NCBI GenBank assembly: GCA_018881555.1
Contig: JACAXG010000241.1
Coordinates: 129,277-193,276 of the forward strand
Length of the DNA: 64,000 nucleotides
Source: Amblyornis subalaris
Lineage: Eukaryota > Chordata > Aves > Passeriformes > Ptilonorhynchidae
Direction of reading: 5' to 3'
The stretch's first letter is position 1; the number at the start of each line of letters is the position of its first letter. The notes beneath the pieces are model-generated. The model was not told the origin of the DNA and did not search any database. It worked only from the letters and a program-made list of their open reading frames with translations. Shown here piece after piece: positions 52,201-64,000 of this stretch. The position numbers were made by a program, and so were the translations under genes.

Positions 52201-52345
52201 GTGCTCAGGGAGGGGAGCTCTTTGCAGCCGCTGGCACATCTGGTGCGTGGCGAGGCAGCGCTGCTGGCAGGGCCTGGGGCGGGGCGAGGATCCCACGCTC
52301 ACAGAGAACCACCGAGATGGTTTCCACCAGCCTCTGCTGACATGG
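52201..52345. promoter_or_regulatory. Small CpG-rich patch with a perfect Sp1 box
   Basis: About eight CpGs fall within 130 bp around GGGGCGGGGC (52276-52285), a consensus Sp1/KLF GC box, in an otherwise CpG-poor region. A 136-codon plus-strand frame crosses it but shows no known domain, and other frames are open too. It may be a minor promoter, a non-coding first exon or simply a GC-rich patch. Confidence -1.
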
Positions 52346-55300
52346 AAAGGACCCGGGCAGCACAGCAGGAAGCGGTGAAGCTCAGCCCCTCTGGCAGCTG
52401 CTCCGAAGAAGGTGTGGGACCCGAGCACGGTGGTGAGCTGGGCAGGTTTGCTGTGCCTGGGACCCAGGGCTCTCCTAGCAGGTCTCCAGCAGGCTCTTCT
52501 CAAAGCGCTCTGGACCAGAGGATGGCACTGAGCTCAACTGCTCACTGGGGAAGAGGCTCAAACACACCAGGGAGACCTTTGGGGGAGAGAGATGGAGAGA
52601 AAGATGAATGAAAAACAACGTTTATCCCTGAAATTGAAATGTCCGTGGCTTTTCTATAGTACATCTGAAACATCCCAATTAAATTAGTGCCTTAGATAAA
52701 ATCCGATTAATTGGACAGCTTGGTCGGCTGTGGCTTACTCAGAAATTGTTCTGGTTTTAGTGTTTTATCATTAAACATAATTCTGAGTGATTCAAACCAC
52801 ACAGCACCAAGCAAAAATTGCCCATAATTAACATCTTCACATGCAAGCAGCTTTCATCACACAAACACCAGCAAGAGCTCAAACCACTCTCCTCCACTCT
52901 ACTTTACTTGTTTATTTACTCTGGTTTATAGCTGAATTTCTTCTCTGCGTTCCACTGATGCAAACTTGCACTGGTTTGAATGGCTGCTCTGCAAACACAA
53001 CAAACCAGCTCCATACAGGAAGGTTTAATCTGTCACCAAAGCTTTTCAGCAGTCAGATCCCTAAGCATTAACTTTGTTAATTAAAGCAGNGTATCTGACG
53101 AATTAGCAAAGGGGATATATTGGCATATTTCCGTNCAACAGGAAGAATTTATACCTTCTGCAGTCACCAGTGGATTGTCAAAGACAGTATAGCATAACAC
53201 ATGAGGTTGCAGCACCCCTGGGCTAGAAAGGCAAGTAATATGAGTCACTCAAAAAACAGAAACAAATTCAAAAGGTCATTAAAAACCTACTAAATCTCAC
53301 AAAATTAAATAAATGCATTAATCAATTAAAACCTTTATGAAACATCCTAATTGAATTTTGCTGTAGTAGTGTCACATGGCTGTGGAAACTGCCCTTCNGT
53401 AATCCAAACGAAAGTTGGCATGTTTTCATCCCTGCTTATTCTCCTTGATTATGTGAAATAGCAGAAGAAAACAAAGAACAGGGTGGAGGGATTCAGGAAA
53501 AATAAATACTAGTTATTTAAATTTCATTTAAATTTCCTCTTGTTCTTTTCATTCATGGATCTTAAACTCATTTATCCAAGATGGTGGATAGCATCCTTCT
53601 GCAAGAGTCAACTGTAGCCACAAAGCACTCCACAGACCCTGGAACACAGCACGACTGGCACGGGGAGTCAGTCCAGCACGGGAGCCCAGGCCAGGGAAAT
53701 GCCTGATTGTTTGAGGAACTGAACAGCTCTTGCTTCAAAACATCTCCACTGCACAGCTTAAGAAAATCAAAAGGCAGAACTCCACAGTGCACCCTACACA
53801 CTCACACAGACCCCAAAGCCCCGAGCAGCACCAGGAAAGCCTCAATGCAGAGGCTGTACAAGACCAAAATCTCTTCCCAAGAGCTTCCTGTGATGCTCAG
53901 CAGAGTACAGAGGNGCTGAATGAGTGGGGGAAGGAGCAGAAAAAGCAGCAGCAGCACAAGGAAGGCCACGGACAGAAGCGTGTTGGATGCAGCAGTGTCT
54001 GCACCACCAAACCATCCCCAAAGCAGGATCAGCACGGAAACAAGAGCACAGTGGAGGCACTGGCATCTATAAGCATGAAAAACAGGGGGAAATTACTGAC
54101 TGTAACCGATCTCAGCTAACCCACAAACCTACTGTCACATCAATAAACCCAGTATCAGCCCATGAGTGCTCTTCAAGGAGCAGAGGAGGCCAAGCAGTTG
54201 GCACAGAAGTCTTGTACGTGTTCTCGTATAAGAGGATCCTGTAATGAACCATCNAATGCATGTTCTTGGCTCTGCATCACTGTCTGTCTATAAGCACCAC
54301 AAAATCTCTGTCTTTAAAAAGTCCTTTTTCCAACAAAAGTGACTCTGAACTGGCAACTCTCCTTTACCAGGCCACCCAACAAATGAGATGCAATTTTTAC
54401 TGCATACAGATCACAAACCCCAGAGAAGACTTCACCATGCTACTGTTTGAGGCCCAAGGCACCCACCTCGGTGACCATCCCAGCATGTGACAGCTGCCAA
54501 GATGAGCCTATGGACAGGGGACAGACTCTGCTGTGCAGCAGCTGCTGAGGCTTGGACGAGTGAGAAACCCCCAGCCTTACACACCAGCACTGCACAATGC
54601 CTCCTCCTCCATCTTTTGCAAAATGACCTCTCAGGAAAGCAATTTCCCAAGTGACTTGTGCTGCTGGTGACACACAGAGAGGGGAAACAGAGAATTTACN
54701 GTGATTAGAACAGATCAGATTTACAGACTAACAAGACAGACGACGCATGAAGCAGGGAATGAAACGTAATGAGGCCAAGAAAAAATTAAACACATGCTCT
54801 ATTCCAACCTGAACAGCAGTGTACAACTAGACAGGAAACACAGTCTGAAACAATTCACATAATGTTTCACAGCATTATAAAGAAAAAGCAGAAAAGAGCT
54901 TGCAGCTCNTACAGACTTCACAATGCAGAGCAGAAACCAAGGGAAGAGTGCAAGGCAAGTTAAGAAGTACTGTAGAAACATCTGTATGAAACACACAAGG
55001 AGCCTGTCAATCTCAGGAGCACTTGTTGCCATGCTGAAAAATCTGAGACAGTGCCAAACAGAATTCCAGAAGGTTCATAATCAGTCCTGGAAGATTTCAG
55101 AGATATCGGGTTACTTGGGCAACGTGAACATTTTTGCAAAATTAGACTTACAAGTTACATTAAAACATCCTAAAGCTTGTAGGATCTGACTGCCTTTAGG
55201 CATGTGACAGATAAGTGCGATAGAGAAAGTTTTTCTCAAAATGAAAAGATATAGCAGGGAATAAAACTGGCTTAGAGGAGAATATGAATGAGAAGCCAAG

Positions 55301-58300
55301 AGTTTGAACTGGTCCCTGAAAAAGCCTTGGTGGTCTGGCACTGTGGCTGAGCCATACTGGAGAAAATGCTGTGCCAAAGGATGTACTGCGTTACAAGCAA
55401 TATTGCTGGGGGGAATATTTTAGGGCAAGTAACTTCTTTGAAGACAGAAACATCCTTAAAATTGTAAAAATTTTCTTTGTGGGAAGTTTATATTTCTACT
55501 CCGAAAACATTTACATGCATGCTTAACTTTATATGTGTCGACAAGTTAAAATCAACTGGGATAATCATGGGCTTCAATTTAACACATTTAGCATTATAAA
55601 AATCAAATGGGTTAGCATGTTGGTATGTTTTTNTCTGTCTCTAGTTCACTGTCTACTTTTTGCAGTTGTACTTAGGACAATAGGAAGAACTGCAACACCC
55701 AGAAAGCAAAGAGACAATGTGAGATTTCAGAATACTATCAGATGCAGCAACACGTTTTACTGGAGAGCACTCATTTTTAAAGCCCCTCTGTAGATACTCT
55801 GTTAAAGTATTTCCTCAAAACCAGCAANCTCTTAGCTGTATTCCTGACTAGTTTCTTGATTGGGCTCAGAAGTAAAATTATCATTAGCAGTTTTGCTGTT
55901 AAAAGTCTAATCTATTTTGAAAGCTTAAACAAATTCAATAAATATTTAAATTAAATATAATCTGCACTTGCTTAGTGATTTTAATCAAGAATTAAGTTGC
56001 TGTTCCCTTGAAAAGTGTAAATGTTTAAAGCCANTGCAATAGAAGGATAATGCTAGGGCATTTAAGATTCTGTACCATTATTAATATATTTTTCAGNGTA
56101 TTGCAGGCTGAGTTTAGCACTGTAGCTGGTGCTGCTACACAACTACTCAGAATTATCTTTTAAAAAAACTACAAAAAAAATTTGAAAACTTTACTCAATT
56201 TTGAACTGCTGTGACTGACATACAGAAGGGTGTTTTACTCAATTTTCTCCCCCATTTCTATTTCTATTTTAAGCCCAGTTTCTTCAGGACTCCCTTCCAC
56301 AGGCAAAACTGAGTCCACTAGGTGTGACAAAGGAGCCTCACAGAGGTTTACATGGCTTTAGAAGAAAAGTCACCTGTGCTGACTTCACACTATTCTTTTC
56401 TAACAAGAGTTACAATCCTATTTAAGAGAAAGATTTATTCCTTGCATGAGAATAAGATATCTGAATCCTACCCATGGGCTTCCCTTGTACTAAATAAATC
56501 CAAGAAGACCAAAGGGTACCCCCACCCACCCCAGAGCACATCCAGGGACCCTGTGCCCAGGATGGCATTTCGGAGCATCCTCCCCAAGCTGTGTGTGAGT
56601 GCAGGAGGCAGGAATGTCCATGGATACCGAGCTGGGCTTCTCCCACGAGCACTGAGAGCTGAGAATGGCTTTCAGTTTTCCTTTGAATGGCTTCATGGCA
56701 TGTAAGAAGATAGTAAGAAGATAGCTGCATCTCTCTGGAGGCCTGATTTAAAGCCTCTAATTCATAACCAATAGTCACTAGCTGATGTAGAAATAAACAT
56801 CCCACCACAAAACCCAGCTCAACACCCCACAAAAGAGCAATACACACAGACACAATCACAGGAGGGCACAGGATTAACTCTCATTTTGATCTTTTGATGA
56901 GAGAGAGCACAACTTTGACACAAAACTGCATTTTCTCCAGTGGACACTCAACAACTTGGAGCAGCACAGGCCAAGAGAGGATTTTCAAACTGCCATCCAT
57001 CTAACTTCAATCTGCTCTACCAATTCAGCTGGTGACATGTGAAGCCCCAAGGCATGAGCCTGTTGCTCTTTCCCTGCTAAAGACTCAGCAAAGGCAATAT
57101 TGGATATTTAGGCATTTTAGAGCACTCTTAGGAAAGAAAATGGAACAGAGCAAAGCGAAGGGTGCACGGTTTTCACAGCCAGAAAAAGCCAGCAGTAGTT
57201 TTCCACCACGCTAGAATTCTCATTCCATGGAAGCTTGGCNCTGGGTGCACAGTAGCAGGGTCTCTGCCACCAAGGTAAGGTACAGCAAACACATTAAACC
57301 CACAGCAATTCTTCACGGCTTCAGCTTTGCCCTCTGTCATTCTCCTTTTTCCTGCAGCCCTTTGCACAGAGAACGAGACATGTGCCAGCGCCACCTTTNA
57401 CTCTGTGCTCAGACACCTCTCCTCTGACACAATTTCCAATTAGCATTCCTGGTTTATATCCAGGGTATCACTCATAATGATTTTAGTGCAAACAGTTCCT
57501 CCCCAAATGAGAGGAAGGTTAAAGATGCTTCCTGTTACTGTCACTATATGCTTTGCATGAGAAAGGGAGTGGATTTGTCAAATAACAGGAGACAACATTC
57601 CCCTCCCATAATGCCTCAGGGATTACAGGAGACATCCCTTCTTCATCTCTGATGTTCATCTGGACTGCCACAGTCCAGATGAGGTTTTACAAGCCAGGAG
57701 GTGCCTTCTGCCGTGACACACACACGCCCTGTGGCCAACAGAGAAGTGGCCCAGGTGTCCCTAGCCTAGATCCTTCTCTGCAACAGAGCACAAAACTGTC
57801 CCTGAAAGTGGAGCCAAATGCACCAGTGACAAAGCTCTTCACACTGGGGCACTTCTGGGGGTGTCCTCTCCCTCCTCCTAGACCAGACACCCAGCTCATG
57901 AACCACACATCACCCCCAGCCTTGGGACTGGGGCGGGCAGAGGGAAGGGGTCCTGCTGCTCTGGGGCCAGGATGGGTGACAGCAATGTCAGGTCCCTGAT
58001 CACCTCCAGAACAATGCACGTGAAAACCGACTTAGGCATTCAAAGAGCAGAAAACATCAGAGGGAACACTATACAAACAAGAAGTGTGATCTAAATAGCA
58101 GTTTGACCTGGGAGCCACTGACTGCAGCCAAAATAGTTCCATTTAAGTAACTGCTGTTAACCCTACTGTATAATCCTAGTTACCTGTTAATCTTTCCCCA
58201 AAGAAAAGGACTAATTCTGATTGCCTGGTAACAGTTACCACTGGTTGTGGCATTACAGTAACTTCAAATTTTTTATGCTAATAGCACACCATGGTTAGCA

Positions 58301-61300
58301 ACTACACTTTTTTCTATTTTCTCTATTTTTTATTGTTTATATAATTAATTTTACCTCCAACTTATGTCAAACTGCTTTTGAATCAAAGCTGGAATTCAAT
58401 TCACAATGCAAAAAAAAAGTATTTTAACAGGTNCACTGGCTACAAAAGAAACCATTGAGCTTGCATTTAAAAAAAGGAATCATCACGTGAAAAAAATTAT
58501 CTACATAATTAGTGACTTGAGCCAATTGTGGCTAATCATAATATGATCAAAAGATTAGAGAAGACCTCACCTCACCTTTACCTAAGAAAGGATTGATGAT
58601 AGCTGCTGCTTTTATGAACTGAAGTGGTTTGCAATTAAGCATAATTCATGTGTTTAGCCAGAGAATTCCCTGGGCTGTAGCTTTCTTTACATGTTAATAG
58701 GAAATATCTTAGGTTTAAATATTTGGTTTATGTAAGATATTATGATGGGTTTAAATCTTAATATAGAAATTATGCAATGTCATTTTAATTCTGAAGGGCT
58801 ATATTTCAAACATTTTGATTTCAAATAGACNTGCAAGGTTTAAGTTAAAAAGACAAAAAACAACCCAAACAAACCCACCAACACTCCCCCACCCCGGCCA
58901 AGACTTCACATCCCCTGGAGGTGGAACTGATTTGAAGGATGCCATCAACAGGAAAGAGCACAGGGCAGCTTCAAAAACTTAATGCTCAACAGAACCAAAG
59001 CAGATGGGACAGGAAACGTAGTCCAGCACCNCCACACAACCGGTTCACAGGGGCAAAGGGGTCTCATCCAAAATAGGAGACAGCGCCTGGGCTGAGCAGG
59101 ATGTCACGTACATCATCTCAGCTCATCACAAGGCTCAAACACCCACTCCCTCAGTCTCTGTTTTTCACTGGATCCCACTGACCCACTTGCCAAGGTGGGA
59201 AAACTCCATGTGAGCTATTTGTGCTGGAGATTTTGACGTGTCAGTTTTACTCAGCNTCACCAACATAAGCCATGCTGGTCCCAGGAGGGTCCAGATGCTC
59301 AGCAAGATTCATCCTCACACCAGGTTGTTTTCCCACCCAGCAGAGCACTGCCCCTGCTCGGGGCTGAGCTGGCCAAACACTCCCCACACCCCCTGGCAGG
59401 CTCGCCCACGTGCCCAGCTGGACCCAGACCCTGCCACAAAGATGGGCTGAGATCTCAGTTCCCCAATGCCACGGGGCAGGCAGCTGCAGCTCTGCAAAGC
59501 CTGCCTTAAGCTTTGGCTGCAGTTCAAACAGGAATCAATTCAGGGAAGCCCTTAAAGATCCCTCTTGCCTTTAGGAACACTTAGAGCACAAATCAGCAGC
59601 GTTTTGTCCTGGCGCCAGGCTTTGTACTTACTTTGTGTTACCATGAACCACTGCCAGAAGGGAAGGGAGAGCAACTGGGCTCCATTAGCCAGACTTTAGC
59701 TTTTCATGATCTTCCCAGAAGTCACTGCCCATGCTGTTCTGGTGCATCTGTGCAGTTCTCATCCGAGTCACCGACAGCCCACGCTGCAGCCCTGGGGTAT
59801 CCACAGCTCTTAATCCTGGGTGGCAGCAGCACAGGCAGCAAAAGGAGAGCTGATCCTCCAAAAAGTATCACTGGGAAGAATGAATTCCGTGTCAGCTCGC
59901 TGCCTTCACAGAATGACATGCACTGGCCAAGCTGTGGACATCGTATGAGGTACTGATTCTGAATATATGCAAAACGAAGGAAGTGGCATTTCTATCGGCA
60001 GGAAACATTCGGGTCGAAGTCAAGACAAGTGTTTAGGAANGATCAAGTGTACTTACCCAAGAGGTCGCAGTCACAAGTGTAATTTTGTCACCTAAAATTT
60101 ACTGAGCCATTCCTACTAAAAGGGGTGTGCTTATTTCTGTGCCTTCAGGGGGGACTCACCAAATAGCCTGTTGAGTGCTCACAGAGAGGGGAAGAAACAC
60201 ACACCAGGGCCTCTGTTACAGCCACTGCCCTCCCAAAATGCCTANTTACTGTCTAACAATGGTGAGCCTACCCTTTGCACCGTCAGGTTTAAGACCCAGC
60301 CTACCTAGGATGGCAAAAGTGCAGCTCNTTTAAATTAGCTATTAGTCTTTCAAGAAAGACTCAGGGAAGGTTCTTTAAGAACACTAAGCAATAACAATTA
60401 ATAANATCTGAGTCACTGGGCTGGCTTGGGTTCAGATGTTAAGGGGTTCTCTGGGAATTTTCCCATTTATTAGTATTTTAAATTTTTTTTAGATAGAACA
60501 TTATTTTTATAACTATAGTTCGGAAATAAATATCTTAAGAAGGTTTTCCCTTTTTAATGCCAGGTTCCAAAGTGATTTACAGTGAAAATTATGAAGACTT
60601 AATATTTGAGTTTCCTCTCGAAAATACTGTTCCTGCAAGGTCAGTACCACCGAAAAATATTTAAAACTCATGGAAATATATGTCTAGTTGGGTAGCCAAA
60701 ATGCTGCAGTCTCTAATGACCTGTGCCAAAGGACCAAGAACCAAGCAGATGCAACTGCCAGCAAAGTTTTGATCACCAATACGGGAATTAAAAACCCTCC
60801 TAAACTGATCATGGCCAAGACTTGCAGATTCAGCCCAAAGGGCATCCCTTTCTCTGGGACATGTGTCATTCCCTTCTATACGATGTGCTTTCTGTGTTTT
60901 AAGATTCCTTTTACGTCAATTGCATGAATGCCAGTGAGCAATAAATGCAATAAAAAAGCATCACAGAACTNCTTTACTTTCCCCAACCATTTTCTAATGA
61001 AGAATTTCACATGCATAGTGTCCACGCTGTAGAACAGGCCCCTCAAAGGCAGGGTTCGAACAGCCACAACCCAGCACTTCAGAAAGAGATCACACCCATC
61101 CCTAGGCCTGCATTCAGCCCAAAAGACCATGTTTATTTAAAGGTTTTGCACCATTTCAGAAGGCTGCACAATGTCTCACAGATAAGCAGTACTGCAGAGG
61201 AGACAAAGGCAGGGAAAGGGCAGGCTCTGGGGACAAGGACTGACTCCACAGACATCCATCACGGCATAACAAGCACTGCATTCTTGGCAGGTTTATCACT

Positions 61301-64000
61301 GCAAAAAAAAGGAATTAAGAGCAGCCTTAAGAGCCACAGCACATGGGAGCTGCCTAATGCTCGAATTTTACATCTGGATTTACTGATGTTGTAAATGTTC
61401 ACATCATGAGTCTCACAAAACTCGTATCCTGTAACCAAACAGCCAAGTGAAAATTTCAATTTTTGTAATATTGGGGGCAGGGGGAGGAGATTATTCCCCA
61501 TGGCTGAGAACCAACAACTGAAAACAGCATGATGTTAAATGAATAAAACTTACAGAAGTAGTTAAAAGAACCATGAAATACCTCAATGTAAAGGTGCTGA
61601 GTCAAGTTGTTTTGAGTGTGTGACAAGACTGCATTGCTCAGAAGACAGATGAACTCTTTAGAAAAGACCTATCATAACTCTTCTGAAAATAATTTTTATT
61701 TCCATTCACTTGACAAATTCCCCAGTAGGGACAGTTGGGAATCACACGTGCAGTGTCACACTGTGTAGCTGTGTACCTAATGCCTGATCCAAATCCCTAA
61801 TGGACATCAATTATTATAGAAGATGAATTAAACATGAAGATTATTTATTTTCATAGCACATTTTAAGTATGTACTTGTATGCGATGAAAATTTTATTGTT
61901 TGTGCTTGGGAAATAAAAGGGACAGGATGCCTCGTGTTAAAACGAATTTTCTAATTGAACTTTAATGAGCCTTGTCAAAGCTCTTGATGCAGCTTTCTCA
62001 CTTCTAAGGATCACTCCTTATCTAAAGAGTGAGCCTGCATTAGGATTTAAAGGCAGCAGGGCTGTGCATGTTGAGTCTTAGCTTTAACCAGAGGCAAAAT
62101 AATTTTCTTTTAAAAATTAGCCAAATGGAATTAGCTAATGGAATTACTTTACATTATTTTAGATAACATATGTAACTTATTTACATTATTTCATTTATGA
62201 GGGCAACCACTAAGGAAAAGGAAAAAATAAAAAAAAAACAACAAACCAACCAGCCAAAACTCTGTTAGTTGTTGGCAGCTTAAAAGCAACTGCAAATTCT
62301 ACATTTCAGAAGTATTTTTNGCTAAAGTTTCCCCTTGAAAACGAGAAGATTGTTTCATCTTTTTTTGAAAAGAGATCACATTTTGACCAGCCTGCTGTGA
62401 CCAAGGTCACTGCAAATGCTTTGGAACCAGCAGTACATTTATGCTGTTCACACTGCCGGGAAACTGCTACCCAATTTTGTAATTTTTTTTTTTAATGCAA
62501 ACATTAATATAGCAAAGAAACATTTTGTGTGATTNAAGTAGAAAACAGTTTCAGACTGGACTGAAAGTGAAGTCACAGAGGGCAGTGTGGAGGTGCTCCC
62601 CTTGATCAGGTCTCTCTGGGCTGCAGCAGATCCCTGACCACCACAGTGGGGATCCCAAAATAGCCCCAAATATCTTTAACAAAGACACACGTGACTCCCT
62701 AGTTTCACAGGCCTCNTGGAAACATCTTCTTCCTCTTCATGCCAACCTTCTCCTCTTAGACCCACCTCTTCCATTTGCCTCAAGGAGGCTTTTACAGCCC
62801 TGCATCTTGTATTATAGCTCTGAAGTGCCAAATCTGGCCACAACGCTGCAATGAGTTATTCCCATCAGTCCATATCACAGATTTAGGAATTCAGACTGCT
62901 ACCACTGTCAGTAGTGCCAAAATTAATGAACAGAGTTCATGAGTAACCCCCAGTTCAATTTAATTACCTTACACCAAACTTGAACTCGCAAAAACCATGG
63001 CTTCAATCCAGAAAACAGAGTATCATCCATCAATCCACCCCTAATCTGAGGTTGGGCAGCCACTTATCCTCATGCCTTTGTGGTATCAAAGGCTTCCGTC
63101 ATTGAAAAGACATTCTCAATTATGATGTATTCCTATTCTTTTACCAAAAAGCACCCCAAAGAAATATAACATTCCCATTTAATTACATCCCTAGTCCTAC
63201 AAGCCCATTGCTGCTTTGTAAGACTAAAAATTCCCTAGGTGTTAAATAGGAATATCATTCCAAAGGAAAAATAATGGCAAGGATAAAACTTTGTTCCTGA
63301 AGAAAACTGGAACTTCACTTAGTATTTTAAAGACTTCATTAACAAAACCCTCTCTGGGTATCTACAAATGTTAAATTAAGATCAAGACCTTAAACAGTTT
63401 GTCAAACAGACGAGCACATCAAAGCATTTCAAAAAGGAAGAACCTAAGACTTGAAAAGCTGTCAGGAGAGCACAAGGGAGAAGAAATAAAGGCTAATGAA
63501 GTAACTGCAATGCCTGAAGAAATGTCTGGAATAGGTTTCCCTTTACATTATCATTTTAGAGCACTAAAAATGAGACTGGATTCACTTTATGAGGCTGAAT
63601 TCACTTCATCACATTCAATATTTTATTACATAGAGATGCATATTTCTATAAAGACCCATTCCCCCTTTTTTAATCTCCTCTTTACTCTGTAACTGAAAGA
63701 TCTCTCTGCTGTTATTTCAAAGTTATTTGTCACATTGGGAAATAGAGGAGAAAATGCTGCATCCATTCCTGTAAAACTGCGGGAAGGTGCCGTAGTCCTT
63801 GGTGCAATCCCTGGGATGGCTCCAGCAGCTCCCTGCAGCCCCTGCACCTCCATGTTTGTGGATACTCTCACACAGGGAGGTGAATCCACCCCTGAGTGCT
63901 GAACTCTCCAAAGAAACCAGCAGCCTGAGAGCTGTAATGCCTTACCTAGAGCTGGACATGAACATCCCAATGGCCACAGCCAGGCTTGGAGAGCACTCAG
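52346..64000. other. Non-coding sequence, nothing recognised
   Basis: About 11.6 kb of mostly AT-rich sequence. No exon, tRNA or nameable transposon was seen. The 57.6-58.0 kb stretch is less AT-rich and has open frames on both strands. A 13-bp dyad, GGTAAC-a-GTTACC, lies at 58227-58239. Confidence -1.

Noticed and set aside
56422..56859. 145-codon minus-strand frame with hydrophobic start
   Set aside because: It looks membrane-like only in its first 30 residues, with no family match, and a plus-strand frame of similar length overlaps it.
60684..60869. Hydrophobic 61-codon minus-strand frame that could pass for a membrane segment
   Set aside because: No known motif, no splice sites that make an exon, and it is short enough to be chance.

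Overview
The window looks like bird DNA, most likely from a songbird (passerine). Four truncated CR1 LINE copies carry the family's usual 3' end. There is also one SINE whose head is a tRNA-Ile(AAU) and whose tail is CR1-like, which is the make-up of the passerine TguSINE1 family. The sequence is AT-rich, gene-poor and eukaryotic, with intron/intergenic character. It has no operons, CRISPR arrays or prokaryotic features.

I can support only one protein-coding feature. It is the first coding exon of a serotonin type-2 (5-HT2/HTR2 family) G-protein-coupled receptor, on the minus strand at 18649-19033. It encodes an extracellular N-terminus with three N-glycosylation sequons, TM1, intracellular loop 1 and TM2, and it ends at a strong GT donor in phase 1. 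The gene continues toward coordinate 1, so about 18.6 kb on the left is intron. I could not find the exon carrying TM3-TM4 there. The residues are a mix of 5-HT2A-, 2B- and 2C-type states, so the paralogue is unresolved. This is the best lead in the window.

Layout: 1-18648 is inferred intron 1 of the receptor. It holds an imperfect palindrome (2.9-3.0 kb), CR1 fragments (3.1-3.6 and 6.0-6.3 kb), a 260-bp hexanucleotide microsatellite (5.4-5.7 kb), a dyad-rich AT tract (about 16 kb) and a small CCAAT/GC-box patch (15.7 kb). 18649-19033 is the receptor exon. 19034-64000 is upstream flank with no recognisable coding exon. It holds a CR1 tail (23.7 kb), a decayed LINE reverse-transcriptase remnant (27.3-27.6 kb), a 19-bp minisatellite (32.7 kb), a cluster of PBX-MEIS, SOX and NF-Y-like sites (37.6 kb), a reverse-oriented CR1 (44.5 kb), the tRNA-derived SINE (49.1 kb) and a CpG/GC-box patch (52.2 kb).

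I see no new multi-gene system. The items worth following are the divergent HTR2 paralogue, the SINE/CR1 tail match within one window, the palindrome and the clustered transcription-factor sites. Isolated single-base Ns occur throughout and look like ambiguous or polymorphic positions rather than assembly gaps.
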